From Ophiocordyceps camponoti-saundersi (nom. inval.) (Eukaryota > Ascomycota > Sordariomycetes > Hypocreales > Ophiocordycipitaceae): 19,540 nt of DNA. Positions within the stretch are counted from its first letter, which is position 1, and each line of letters opens with the position of its first letter. Under the pieces are notes generated by a model. That model worked only from the letters and a program-made list of their open reading frames with translations, did not search any database and was not told the DNA's origin. The position numbers and the translations under genes were made by a program. The DNA lies in NCBI GenBank assembly GCA_003339415.1, contig PDHQ01000488.1:1-19540 (forward strand), given 5' to 3'. Below are positions 1 to 11,005 of the stretch, one piece after another.

Positions 1-128
<128 letters not shown>

Positions 129-959
129 GCTATTATAGTAATAATATAAGCGGCGCTAGCAGCGATAATAGTAAAGGTCTCTTATTACCCCCCCCCTCTC
201 GTAACGCCTTAGCCGAATAAGCGTAGCTTTATTACCCCCCCTAGCTAGTCCTCGGCTAGCTGCCTCGCCGCTAATATGCCGGAGACCCCCTCTTAGCGTA
301 AAGTTATTAAAGGGAATTAAACTTATTTAATTCTTTATAACTCTTACGTTAAGAGGATAGCAAGCTAGAAAGCTCTAATTTAAGCTTACTAAAAATAAGC
401 TTTAAATTAAGCTAAAGTATATTATAATTATACTAAAATAAGCGTAAAGTACCGGCTAGTAAGTTTATACTCCTTATTTATTTTTATTATATAAAGGTTA
501 ATAATATATATATAAGTAGCCCCCGCTACTATTAATACGGCTAAGGCGTTAGCCGCGTTTATTAATAATTACTAGCTTTTAATAAAAGGTATATAAGATA
601 AGGTAAGCTTTTATTATATCTTAATATTATATATAATAGCTAATATTTTATAATACTTATAACTTAGCTATAAGGCTAATTAGTTATATTAATAATATAG
701 GTAAGAGGCTTAAAAGTAAGATAAGCGTAGTAGCGGCTATTTTTTTAATATATATTTTACTTTTTATATATTTTATTTATTATTTAAGTAAATATAATAA
801 TATAACTTACTTTTATAAACTTAAATATATTAATATATATAGCTTAAAGTTTATATAAGCTATCTATAAGCTTTATATAAGTTACGTAATAAGGTTATAT
901 ATATTTTATAATATAATATTAATTATTATACCTTATTATAATAGTTATTTTATTATAAT
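129..959. other. RIP-degraded region downstream of the copia pol
   Basis: No gene recognised. This stretch lies 3' of the copia-type polyprotein (minus strand), so it should hold its 3' untranslated region and 3' LTR. I could not match it to a second copy beyond 5640, so no LTR is called. The part from about 150 to 300 is richer in GC than its surroundings. It has two C-runs, each following TTATTA (about 183-198 and 228-238), and an inverted AGCTAG/CTAGCT pair near 242-261. From about 360 to 959 it is very AT-rich with no clear structure. Confidence 0.6.
289..355. repeat. Long imperfect inverted repeat (hairpin)
   Basis: The left arm begins CCTCTTAGCGTAAAG at 289 and the right arm ends CTTACGTTAAGAGG at 355. 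The arms run about 31-33 bases each, with one G/A mismatch and a few 1-2 base bulges, and meet at a loop of about 5 bases near 322-326. It could be a cruciform, a relic of a small inverted-repeat element, or part of the copia 3' LTR. Which of these it is cannot be decided here. Confidence 0.65.
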
Positions 960-1575
960 ATATACTTTTTAATATAAATAGCTCAGTTATCTATATTAAT
1001 AAGCTTTTATAATATATTATTTAAGTTACTTTTAGTTATTATATCTACTAAGTTATTTTTACTTATAATTTATTAGATATTAGAAATTTTATAGCGCTTA
1101 TATAATTATCTTAAAAATATTATATTAATTATAAGTCTCTTCTTTTCCGTTATACCTAATTTAATAAAATATTTATATAATAAAAATAAGTTAGTATAGA
1201 TTATAAGATAAACCTCTAATAGTTTAAGTTAGTTTAGAACTATTTTTATAATAATAGCGATCGATATATTAATATTAAACTTACTTATTATACTATATTA
1301 TATATACCTCGGAAGTAAGCACGCTTCGAGTTACCCTCTTATATTTTATTAAGCTTTAATAGATAATATTAGCCTTAATATTAAATTATAATATAGTTTA
1401 TATCTCGTTACCTATATATATTAGAAAGCTAATTTAAGATAAAAGGTTATAGTTATTTATAAATAACTTATTAGTAAAAATAAAAATTTTTATAAACTTA
1501 AGCGATAATAAGATATATCTAAGACCTCTCTTTTAATTATCTATTTACTACTTAAGCTACTTATTTAACTTATTA
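960..1575 (-). pseudogene. copia RNase H and C-terminus remnant
   Basis: Domain that would degrade the RNA strand of the hybrid. Seen in order: I-D-N-stop-K-R-G-L-R-Y (about 1545-1515); I-F-T-N-K-L-F-I-N-N (Asp now Asn); K-R-V-T-R-S-V-L-T-S-E-V-Y (1340-1303); I-I-Y-T-N (a second Asp now Asn, about 1200); K-L-G-I-T-E-K-K-R-L (about 1160-1135). The I-T-K-S-N segment near 1035 corresponds to the family's C-terminal A-x-T-K. The frame moves by one base near 1285-1300. A TGA at 985-983 may be the real stop or a mutated Arg codon; relatives continue a little further. Confidence 0.85.
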
Positions 1576-1689
1576 TAGTCCTTTTTCTTTAAGTATTACT
1601 TTTAAGCTATTATAGCTAAGTTGTATATCGCCTTAAGTTAATAAATATATATAATATATACCTTTTAAGTATATTACTTATAATATTAT

Positions 1690-2470
1690 TATAGTATATT
1701 CGTTACTTTATAATTAATAATATTAATTTTACTTACTTAACTTTTTTAATATAATATAATTTCTTCCTTATTAATAAAGACTTATCCTTTATTAAAGTCT
1801 ATCTTATCGCCCTTAGTAAGTATTATCTTAAGCTTAAATTTAAACCTTATAGCGCCGAATATATTTTCCTCCTTTATTATAAGTTTATTAATACCTAATA
1901 TAAATATATTATTTATTTATAAGCTAATAAAACCGAATAATAAGAGGTTTTTAGCTAAAACTAAGAGATAAGCGTTATAAGTTAAGGAAGCTATATTTAG
2001 CTTCTCTAAATAGTAATTTTAATATATATAAAATTAGTAAATACTTACTTTAATAATTTTATAAAGAGGACGTATTACTTTAGTAATAATATACTTTAGG
2101 TATTATTTCTTAAGTTTATTAGGTAGCTTTATAAGGATTATATATAATAATAGGGTAATAAATTATAAGTATACTTAGGTAATATCTTATATCGCTAAAG
2201 TTATACCTTACTTAAGGAAGGTTAGTGCTAATATTAAGATAAGTTATTAGCTAACTTTTTAGATTATCGGGGACTAAGTTAAGATAGACTTTTTTTTAAT
2301 TACTATACTTTATAATAATAAAACGCGATTTCTTATAAGGATATATTATCTTTCCTTTTATCTCCTATATTATATATACGCGGAAAATATAGTATTTATT
2401 ATACTTCTTAATATCGAATTTTTTAAATATAAAAACCCCCTTTCTAATAAGTTTATCTATCTCCTTCTAG
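1690..2470 (-). pseudogene. copia reverse transcriptase remnant
   Basis: RNA-dependent DNA polymerase of the copia element. Seen in order: R-K-G-V-F near 2440; E-I-K-G-K near 2365; L-T-stop-S-P-I-I followed by V-S-stop-stop-L-I-L (2283-2230; a family motif with Gln at the stops); D-I-T-stop-V-Y (about 2190); R-P-L-Y-K-I-I; Y-L-E-K-L-N; and the active site L-stop-I-N-N-I at 1922-1905. The two catalytic Asp codons (1913-1908) are both AAT, Asn. A one-base frame change sits in the A8 run at 2290-2297. Identification rests on many motifs in order, so it is strong despite the damage. Confidence 0.85.
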
Positions 2471-2859
2471 TTAAATATTTTAAATAGTTCGCTTAATATT
2501 ATAATCTTATTAGCTATATAAAGTTAGATTGCTAGCTTATAGTTATTAGACTTTTTTCGTATTAAGTAAGAGGTTTTATATAACTTATATAATAGTAATA
2601 AAATCTTAAATTTAACTCTTTTTATATCTCCTTAATATAACTTTAGTTATTATTTATATTAGTTATTATACTTATTATAGCTAATAATATAGTTATCGCT
2701 AAGTTATTATCGCTATAATAAAAAACTTATATAAGCTTTATATTAGCTTTACGTAGAAATATTATATTATATTCTTTATTACTCTAATCTTTTAAAGTAG
2801 TAATATATTTATAATAGTAATTTATTATATCTAAGTCTTTATAATATAATTTAATATAT

Positions 2860-3830
2860 ATAAATTAGAACTTCTAAGACTCTTATATTATATTAATTAT
2901 TACGTTATATTTATCGATATTAGCTAAAGTAAATAAGCCTTTTTAGCTATCTTTTTCTCTTTATACCTTAACTTTACTTTAAAAGGGAAGGTCGAGTAAG
3001 AGCGTTATATTTAGTTTATTATAAGTATAGAAAGCTAAGGATAATTATCGCTTAGTAATATATACCTTTAAATCCTTTATAGCTTTCTTTATAATATTAG
3101 CCCTTTATACTATTATTTAAGATAAAGGCGAGTTTTAGTTAATTCTAAGGTATACTCCGAATACGAGAAAAGTTAGTACGAGGCTATCTAGTCTTATAAT
3201 ATTATTTATAGCTTTAATAGCTATTTATAAGATCGATTCTTTTAAGGTTAAGGTTCTTAACTTATTATAAGAAATATTAAATATATATTAGAGGGGGGAA
3301 TAAGATTACTTAACTTTCCTAATTAACTAATATACTTTTACTAAAACTTAGATATATAATATACCTATAAACTAAATATCTAAGCGGAACTTTTATAATA
3401 AAAAATTAGTTCTAGCGTTATAGCGGATAATATTAGGTAATTTAAAGTAAATATTAATTTAATACGATTTAAGCATTTCCTAAATATACTTTATAAAGAG
3501 TAATAAGAGGAATCTAGCGCTTTAGAACGCTATTATAATATTAATTATATAAAGTATAAGTCTCGAAAGAAGGTAGGAAACGTTAACGATAACCTTATAG
3601 TTAAAGTTTTAATTATCTTAAAGTTTAAACTTAAAACGCTAAGGTATAAAGCTATAAACTTATTAATAATAGTAAAACTTAATAATAGCTTTAATCTTTT
3701 TAAAAGGTATATTATTACTAGCTTGCTATAATAGTTAATATAACCTTAGTATTATAAGGTATCTAAAATAATAATAAATAGTTTAGAGTTATATTTTAGT
3801 AATATATATAATTCTTGTTTTTTTAGGGCA
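2860..3830 (-). pseudogene. copia integrase remnant
   Basis: DDE strand-transfer enzyme of the copia element. Recognised by R-F-K-F-K-L at 3638, the first catalytic segment I-V-N-V (3590-3579, Asp now Asn at 3584-3582) and the second segment I-I-R-Y-N-A-R-T-N-F (His-Asp-Ala in relatives; Asp now Asn at 3419-3417). The motif L-V-F-G-V-Y-L-R follows at about 3185-3160, then a D-L-P-F block near 2985. These blocks keep the expected order and spacing. A frame change near 3390-3420 is restored by 3179. The catalytic Glu could not be located with confidence. Confidence 0.8.
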
Positions 3831-3879
3831 AATATAAAACTAAAAATACCCTTATTTATAAATTATTAAAACTATAATA

Positions 3880-4250
3880 CCTTTTCTTATAATCTTATCT
3901 TTTATATTTTAAAAGTAAATACTAAGTTTATCTATATTTTTTAAATATAAAAGGAAAGGTATAAGTATATTAATAATATAAAAAGTAATATTACTAATTA
4001 GTATCTTTATTATAATTAATTTTATAAAAGTTTAAGGTAAGCTTAGTTTAAATTAAATTATTATTTTACTTACTTTTAAAGTATTTATTATAATAGTTAG
4101 ATTAAACCTTTTTAAAGCTTAGTAATAACTTATCCTAGCCGTTAATACGTTTACTACTCTTATATTAATAAAGATTCCTTAATATTATATATTTAAATAC
4201 TTATTATTTAGGAAAAACTAAGAGGAGAAGTATTTACTATCTTATTCCTA
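3880..4250 (-). pseudogene. copia aspartic protease remnant
   Basis: Processing protease that would cut the polyprotein. It lies in the same frame as the upstream knuckle. The catalytic triplet region is at 4166-4158, where Asp-Thr-Gly has become Asn-Ile-Arg (AAT ATA AGA). It is followed by N-V-L-T and, further on, a P-F-L-L-x-L-K-x-I-D-K-L-x-I-Y-F stretch that matches the hydrophobic C-terminal half of fungal copia proteases. D-to-N, T-to-I and G-to-R are all C-to-T or G-to-A changes. It cannot be active. Confidence 0.75.
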
Positions 4251-4481
4251 TAAAAAGTTATTACTAATTATTAAGTAAAAGAACGTAGATTAGTAGAGGG
4301 CTTATCTTATAAGCTTATCTTTATCTTTCTTAAGTTCCGACTTATTTAAAGTATTCTTATTATCGCTTTTTTCTTCGCTTTTAAAATCGGCTAAGAAAGT
4401 AGAAAATTTCTTTTTTAGAAAGCCTTTAAATTACTAAGTACGCTTAAACTATTCCTTAGCTACTTTCCTTTCTTATTCTAT

Positions 4482-5618
4482 ATAATATATTAACTAATAC
4501 CTTTCTTTATTATATATAAAATATTTCTTTTTTTATATATTAAACTTAGTTTATTTTTACGTAAGTTTAATACTAAGTTTTTATAAGCTTTTAGTCTTAG
4601 TATTAAAGTATATCTTATTAAGGTAATATATTACTTTATTAACGATATCTTCTATAGTAAACTAATATAATAATATATAAGTAAGGTATATCTTAAGTAA
4701 GGACTATAGTTCTGCTTAGAGCGTTTTCACTTCGGTTATAAGCTTAAAAAAAGTATAGTTTAGCTTTAATATACTTCGATACGCGTTTATTATTATAATA
4801 TAAAGAGGAAAATTACCCTTATATTAAAAACTAAGTGCTTTTTAGTAAAAGCGTAATTTCTTAAAAAGCTTTTATAGTACCTTATATAAAGTTAACTTTA
4901 AATTATCTTATTATATTATATAGAAAATAGTTATAGTCTAATTAGTATAATAATAATTATAATTTATTTTAATATTAAAATACTTTTTTAGTTAAAGGTA
5001 TATATTAGTAAATATATTATCTTAATTAATATATTATATATAGTAAGTTTATATTTATCTAATTAGGATCTATAATAATAAAGTATAAAATAAGCTTAGG
5101 TATACTTAAAAACTATAATATATATTAAGTATAAGTTAAACCTTATTATTAAGTAAGTTATATAATTCGCTAGTATAATTTTAGCTTTAATTTTATATTT
5201 TAGCAAACTTTAATATTATTTCTTTATCCTTAACTTAGTTTTAATATATTACTAGTAGTAATTTTATATAAACTTTAATTAAGAATAATAAAAGTTTATT
5301 ATATATATTATTTATAGCTTATATTATAGTTATTATTAGCTACGCTATATTATTATAATAGCTTATATTAATCTTATATAAGCTTTATATAATTAGTATA
5401 ATAGCTTTACTTTAGCTTAGAAACGGATTATTTTAAAAATATTATATAACCTTATTCGGAACTTTAAAGTAATAAGTTATAGAATTCCCTATTATTAAGT
5501 ATCTTATTAGTAATAATATATTTACTACCGTATTTATTCTTATAAATTCCTCTAATAATAGTAATTATTATATAATAGTAGCTTAAGTATATAAGGCGGT
5601 ATTATTATTATTATCCTC
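4482..5618 (-). pseudogene. gag: copia gag remnant with degraded zinc knuckle
   Basis: Capsid/nucleocapsid part of the copia polyprotein. The most informative stretch is the knuckle at 4523-4482, which reads K-K-Y-F-I-Y-N-K-E-R-Y-stop. In the family this position is a CCHC/CCCH knuckle with Cys at the two first Tyr and Trp at the stop, so TGY-to-TAY and TGG-to-TAG changes explain it. A Lys/Glu-rich run (E-R-K-V-A-K-E) follows, as in related gags. Upstream, the same frame is readable at 5618-5380 as an Asn-rich N-terminal part with several stops. The start codon cannot be placed because ATG becomes ATA under RIP. The segment between 5380 and 4560 was not matched to a family. Confidence 0.6.
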
Positions 5619-5640
5619 TAATCTTAGTGCGAAATATCAG

Positions 5641-7400
5641 GTAAGGCGTCTTAGCGAGGTAATATATCGCGAAGGGGATCCTTATTCGGGCGATTTTTAA
5701 AGAGGTTAGGAACCTTACTCTAATAGTTCTTAAAATTTAGGGAGTTCCTAGGTCCCCCTATTATTAAGATATAGCTATTCTTACTCTTTTTATTCCTAGT
5801 AAGGCTAACTTTTATAATTAAATAGTCTTATAAGTAATAAGAGATTTTATATAGCTAGCTAAAATACTTCGGGTATTATAATACTTATTTTAAAAGTTAT
5901 AATATTATATACTTATACTAGCTATATAACAAGGTTATTTATCGCTTATAACATAATAAATTAAGGTCTATAAAGACTATTTTTTAGTCTTATATATATC
6001 TTATAGCGATATAATATATTATAGAGTAGTCGCTTAAGGTTCTTATTTACTATATCTTACTTTACTATATCTTAATTTTAGAAATAATTTTAGAAAGTAT
6101 TAAGAAAAATTAAACCTTAGTTAATAATATTCTATTTTATATCCGAAATAAACTTTACGATATAAGTATTTAAAAGCTAAGGTATCGCTATTTTTTTCTA
6201 AATATTATTTTTCTATAAATTTATATCGATAAGCTACTATAATAGCTTTAAGATTATTATATAGCTAAGAGCTTACTATTTTTATTCTTTATATACTTTT
6301 TAGTTTTCCTATATAAAGCTTATACTTTAGGGGGTACCTATCTTTACTATATTTTCTAAAACGCGTTATTAACGCTCCTTAGAATATTAAAAATAATAGT
6401 TTAAGGATTAATAAAGGTTTAAGGTTACTATCCGTAACTATATTTCTTCCTTAGTATAATTATAAGTTCCGATAAGCTTTATCTCCTTTATTTAAATTAT
6501 TTTTTCTAACCTTACTATTTATAATATTACTTAACGCTACTAACTAGTATTAGTTAGGCTCTTTATATATATAAAAATTATAAAAAATAAAAGTAAGTTT
6601 TAAATTATTTATATATTTTTTATTTAGTAATAATAAGGGTATTTATATAAGGTATAGAAGGTGCTTATATAAGTAAAACTAACTAAATAAATAATAAATA
6701 ATTATATTTAGCTTCTCGCTTATATTAATAATACTAGTTAAGATATTACTAAAAGCTATTTTAATACGCTTAAGAGTATTATATATTAACTTAAGAACTC
6801 TTATTACTTTATTCGAATTAGTAAAGATAAAGGTAGCTTTAGTTAAAGCCCGCCTAATATTATATATATTTTTATAAGTTAAGGACTAATTTTTATTTTA
6901 AATAATATACTTAACTTTTATTAGAAGCGCTTTAATACCGCCTTAGTTCTCTTATATTTTATATCTTTTACGTTATATATAATAGAATTTAGCAGCGTTT
7001 ATTATTAATAATTTATATATTTTTAGCTAATTAGCTTATTATTTTTAGCCGCGATTTAAAAAGTACTTACCGCTATATAACTTATATTTAATTTTATATA
7101 AATAATATTCGCTTAAAATCTAAAATCTATTATATTATTAGCTTTTATATTTTTATTAAGTTTTTAATAAAAAGTTTACTTATTTCGCTATACTTAATAG
7201 CTAAAATATTTTTAGCGTAAGCGCTCTTATATAATATAGCTTATATATATATTATAAAAGATTAAGTTTTCCTCTCTAATCTTTACTTTTATAATTATAT
7301 TAATATTAGTTAAGAGTTAAACTAATAGTTAGCTATAAGGCGCTATTTACTTATATAATAAAAGTAATATTTATAATTATATATATTCCTATAAGGGGAA
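5641..7400. other. RIP-degraded region without recognisable gene
   Basis: This stretch lies upstream (minus strand) of the copia gag, so part of it may be the 5' LTR and leader of that element, but no matching copy was found near 150-930. The first 130 bases are less AT-rich than the rest. I looked for transposase signatures, including a Tc1-like stretch at 6100-6420 on the plus strand, and saw none convincing. From 5770 on it is almost pure A/T with scattered CG. Confidence 0.5.
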
Positions 7401-7640
7401 AAAAAGAAAAAAGGCCGCGTGCTACTTAGCTTTTATTTATTTATATTTTAATAATAAGGTATATACCGCCCCGCCCGCTTACTAATTTATAGCCCGTTTA
7501 GCTAATTTAATATATACTTATATATAACTTATTATAAAAGTTTTATACTTTTTAATATTTATAAGAAGCTAACTTTTTTAATAAAAAATAACTTAAGAGG
7601 TTTTAAAATATATATAATATATATATTTAAAGTTATAATT

Positions 7641-7752
7641 TATATATAGCCCGCGCTTATCTTACGCGCGGCGCTAACTAATTATATATACTTATATATA
7701 CCCCGCGCCTATTATACGCGCGGACTTAACTAAGCACCCTTTATATAACTTA
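7641..7752. repeat. Two diverged tandem units, each with a CG hairpin
   Basis: Two units of about 53 and 59 bases (7641-7693, 7694-7752) share the order TATATA, CCGCGC, 9-base loop, GCGCGG, CTAAC/CTTAAC, then TATATA. The hairpins are at 7651-7671 and 7703-7723, each with a perfect 6-bp CCGCGC/GCGCGG stem, 52 bases apart. A third, weaker relative may lie at 7460-7520. Confidence 0.65.
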
Positions 7753-8040
7753 GCTATTTAAGCGTAGCTTAAATCTTTTATATACCTTGCCGCCTTAAGA
7801 AAAAAGTATTTCTAGCCGCGGTATATATATATATAAGGTATAAGTTTTATTATTATTATAGTACTTTAAGGGCTATAAAAATAGCTGCTAGAACCTCGGC
7901 AGTAAGTTAAGTAGGAAAAACCCTCCTAAAAGAGGTAAAACCCCCCGCTATATAATAGGACCGCGTCTAGCTTAGGGCCGGGCTAGGCGCTCTGCGTATA
8001 TAAAGAAAGTAACTATCGGTTACGGTAATACTATATAATA

Positions 8041-8083
8041 TAAGGAAAGATAAGGAAAGATAGATAAGATAAGGAAAAGATAA
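8041..8083. repeat. Purine-rich short tandem repeat
   Basis: Diverged copies of AAGGAAAGAT run in tandem, ending in AAGGAAAAGATAAT. It is a simple sequence with no sign of function. Confidence 0.7.
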
Positions 8084-8093
8084 TAATAGCGGC

Positions 8094-8212
8094 GGTATAT
8101 ACTACTTATATATACCGGTATATACCTCCCTAGCCTCTAGGTATATACTACTCGACCCTTAGGTATATAGCTATATACCTTTTTTACGTATAGTATATAC
8201 TTAGGTATATAC
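8094..8212. repeat. Cluster of GGTATATAC motifs and palindromes
   Basis: The 9-mer GGTATATAC or its complement recurs within 120 bases: at 8094, within the palindrome TATATACCGGTATATA (8109-8124), at 8140, as the perfect 18-bp palindrome GGTATATAGCTATATACC (8162-8179), and at 8204. Similar words occur near 7459. Because RIP turns TG/CA into TA, the original motif may have contained TG or CA steps. Confidence 0.75.
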
Positions 8213-8221
8213 CCCTTTTTT

Positions 8222-8255
8222 AAGCTTTCCTAATCGGGAAGCTTTCCTAATTAAG
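8222..8255. repeat. 17-bp direct tandem duplication
   Basis: Two adjacent 17-base units, AAGCTTTCCTAATCGGG (8222-8238) and AAGCTTTCCTAATTAAG (8239-8255), are identical over their first 13 bases. Confidence 0.8.
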
Positions 8256-8535
8256 AAATCGGTTTTTATAAATTAGTAATTTAAGGCCTAAAGGTATATA
8301 AAAGAGGGGGGGGTTACTCCTACTAATATAAGCAGGCCGTTATTATCTCGTTATTTCTTTAGTAATTTTAACTATATAAGTAATTTTTAGCGCACGTAAC
8401 TAGTCCGTAGCTAACTTATGCCGGAGTAGAATACCTGCTAAACCCGACTTTCCTCGAGCGGTATCTTACGCGGGGTATATTAGTGCGCTTATTAGCTCTA
8501 GGGACCTTTATTAGGTATAAAGAAGTAAGTACTCG

Positions 8536-8572
8536 GCCCCGGCGTGCGTTCGTATCTGCTAATAACCGGGGC
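8536..8572. repeat. GC stem-loop in GC-richer island
   Basis: A perfect 7-bp stem, GCCCCGG (8536-8542) against CCGGGGC (8566-8572), encloses a 23-base loop. It lies in the most GC-rich part of the left half of the window (about 8390-8610). A tRNA or 5S gene was considered and not supported. Confidence 0.55.
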
Positions 8573-8640
8573 AGACTATCTAAGCGCGGCCTGCGTTAAA
8601 TACGCGAATAGTATAAGGTATAAGTTAAAATACCCCTTAT

Positions 8641-11000
8641 ATAGAAAATTTTTCTTCCTTTTTTTTTCTTTTTTTTAAGCTAATTATATTATTTTTTCTT
8701 ACTAAGTAAATTTTTTTTAAGCTTTATATTTTATTATTCCGCTATTATATTCTTATAGTTTTTTTTTTTATTATTATTATTTTCTAAGCTTTTTATATTT
8801 ATTAAGTTATTATCTCGCTACTTTAATATATTATTTAGTTAGCTATAGTTACTATTTTATATAATAAGCAAATATATTATAAAAGGAGATATAAATAATA
8901 AAAATATTACTATATTATAAAAAGTAAAATATTTATATATTTTTTATATTTAAAACTTTTATAATAGCTATAATATTAACTATTAATATAGTTATATTAA
9001 CTTTTATATATCTTATAAACTCCGCGCTTATAATAATATAAATATAGACTTTTTATTCTTATATTATAAGTAAACTTTACTTTCTTTATTACCTTATAAT
9101 AATAGCTAGGCGTGCTTAAAGTAACTTTAAAAGGGAGGGCGATATTATATAAGTTAATTATAACCGCGAAAATTTTTTACCTAAAATATAGCTTTACTTT
9201 AAATTATAATAATCTTAAACTTAAAAGTTTATTATATTTATTACCTTATTAAAAGCTAAGGTAAATATTAGTAAGATTATTTTAGAAAACGCTTTTATTT
9301 TTATATAAGTAATTATTAAATAAGTAACGGAGTCTAAAAAGGTCTAATAAAGTGCCCCCTTTACTCTAACTTTATTAGTTAATAATATCTCCTAAGCTAT
9401 TATAGCCGCAGTTTCCTCTTTTTTCTATAATTTTAAGGGGAGTAAAACTCCTCTAATATAAGCTATAATTATAGCTAAAGTGCTAAAAAAACTATTAAAA
9501 AGTAAGTTTTTAAGTAATATAAGTAATAGCTTATAATTTATTTTAATTTTATAGCTACTTTACTTTAAGTTTAAAGCCTTAAGGTAATTATAATAAATAT
9601 TAATTATAGATTTTATAAGTAAAGCTAAGCTTTTATAATAAGGAAACTATTTAGCGGTAATATTATAATAATATTCTAAAATATTATTTATAAGCTTTAG
9701 TTTAATTTAAAATAGCTTTATATTATTTTTAGAGAAAAGGCACGCTTAACTAATAAAGGTTATATTTTTATTATAAAAAAGGTATTAGCGCGGGCCTTAT
9801 AATAAAATAATAAGGAAGCCTTTTATAAAAAGATTAAGTTATATAATAAAATCTTAATAATATAATTATATATAAAAAAATATTATTCTAAAATTTAGTA
9901 AAGCTTCTTAATAATTATTATTAATAATATAGCGAATATTAATTAAATTTATAATAAAAATATAATAATATAAGCGGAGATTTTTAATATTAAATTATAC
10001 GCGCTAAAAGTTTAACTTTAATAATATTTTAAATATTATTAACTTAGATATATTACTAAATATTATATAATAAAGCTATAATATAGTAAATATTTTATTA
10101 TTTTATATATAAAAAATAAATCCGCTTATTTTATAGCTTATAAGAAAAGATTATATTATTATTTTTTTTATTAAAAATTTTACCTTAAGTAAAGTTAACT
10201 TAACTTTAAAATAAAAGCGGTATAGGACTAGGCGAAGAACGCGTATATTACTTAACCTTAAAAGTTTATAGATTAGAATTTTATATATATTACCCCTCCT
10301 CCTCCTTTTTTAGCGCTAACTAAAAACTAATAATAGCTAGGGCGGAAATACTAAAAAGCGAATATAATAATACCTTCTCCTCTAACTCTAACTTTATACT
10401 TATTTATAGCTTTACTACGATAATCTAGCTATTTTTTAAAATTAGCTATTATAAGGTTTATTATAAGATAATAAAACTTTTATATATTCCTAAACTATAT
10501 TAATAAAGCTTTAATAGATTAAATTATTAAAGCTATTTTAATTAAATATAAGGATTTAGTTTATAGCGATAATAATAGCTAGGAGGATAAGTAAACTATA
10601 TAAACTTTATATTAAACTTAATTTACGCGTATTTTTATTACTATAAAGTCCGCTTTAAGGGAAATATAAGCTTTTAAATTATTAGTTAATACCTAATTTA
10701 TTAAATATATAAAATACTAGGTATAGGTAAGGTTTAACTTAAAGCTAAGGTAACGCTTAAGAGGAGGGTTTTACTTTAGGTTCTCTAGTTTTTCCCCCTT
10801 TTAAAATATATATAAGATAGTTCTAAGCTATATAAAGTATATTAGTATATAATTTATTATTATTATTTAATATAATTATAAAGTAGCTTATAAAGTATAT
10901 AAATAATAGTAAAAATAGTACTTTTAAGAAAAATACCTTTTTATTATAAATATATATTTATAATAAGCTATTTATAACTTATAAATAATAATTAAGAAAA
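8641..11000. other. RIP-degraded region upstream of the Ty3 insertion
   Basis: It begins with a pyrimidine tract (about 8646-8690, mostly T with C) and becomes nearly pure A/T. A small inverted repeat, GGGGAGT-AAA-ACTCCTC, lies near 9437-9454. A plus-strand frame with stop-free runs of 20-30 codons from about 9285 to 9800 was read, but it matches nothing I know and is no longer than AT-rich DNA could give by chance. No gene is called. Confidence 0.5.
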
Positions 11001-11005
11001 AATAA
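11001..11005. repeat. Target-site duplication AATAA, left copy
   Basis: AATAA directly precedes the left LTR and recurs directly after the right LTR at 19149-19153. A 5-bp duplication is the size typical of Ty3/gypsy integration. The sequence is simple in this AT-rich DNA, but its exact fit to both LTR edges supports it. Confidence 0.85.

Larger units (their letters stand above)
960..5640 (-). mobile_element. Degenerate Ty1/copia-type retrotransposon, internal region
   Basis: Reading the minus strand through its many TAA/TAG codons gives the copia order gag-CCHC, protease, integrase, RT, RNase H. Integrase before RT separates this from Ty3/gypsy. Most of it is in one frame (codon first bases at positions with remainder 2 modulo 3), as expected for a single polyprotein. 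Shifts are seen within the integrase (about 3390-3420), in an A-run at 2290-2297, and in RNase H near 1285-1300. The RT has the fungal-type context L-x-T-D-D instead of Y-V-D-D, now with both Asp changed to Asn. I could not find LTRs, primer site or target duplication, so both ends are approximate. The element is inactive and older than the Ty3 element in this window. Confidence 0.85.
7401..8640. other. GC-richer island belt with short repeats, no gene
   Basis: Unlike its neighbours, this stretch alternates AT-rich DNA with CG-rich patches: 7460-7500, 7649-7725, 7925-7995 and 8390-8610. It holds several small repeats listed separately. No open frame, tRNA box pair or known terminal repeat was seen. 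It may be former intergenic DNA or the ends of an unrecognised element. CpG survives here while CpA and TpG are rare, which matches the CpA preference of RIP. Confidence 0.55.

Noticed and set aside
129..930. Candidate copia 3' LTR, compared with 5640-7400 as the 5' LTR.
   Set aside because: No shared segment beyond short AT words was seen by eye, so no LTR pair is claimed.
2277..2488. Stop-free plus-strand frame of about 70 codons, rich in Ile, Leu, Tyr and Phe.
   Set aside because: It is the antisense of the copia RT, whose motifs are read in order on the minus strand. The open frame follows from the sense codons.
6100..6420. Plus-strand frame that looked a little like a Tc1/DDE transposase (A-L-V-N-N-I-L-F-type helix region).
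   Set aside because: Later catalytic motifs do not follow in frame, and such short likeness is expected in AT-rich sequence.
8390..8610. Possible tRNA or 5S rRNA gene in the GC-richer island.
   Set aside because: There is no A box/B box pair at proper spacing and no cloverleaf. A single B-box-like word is not enough.
9285..9800. Plus-strand frame with stop-free runs of 20-30 codons.
   Set aside because: It matches no family I know, the stops are as dense as in other frames, and no motif order was found.
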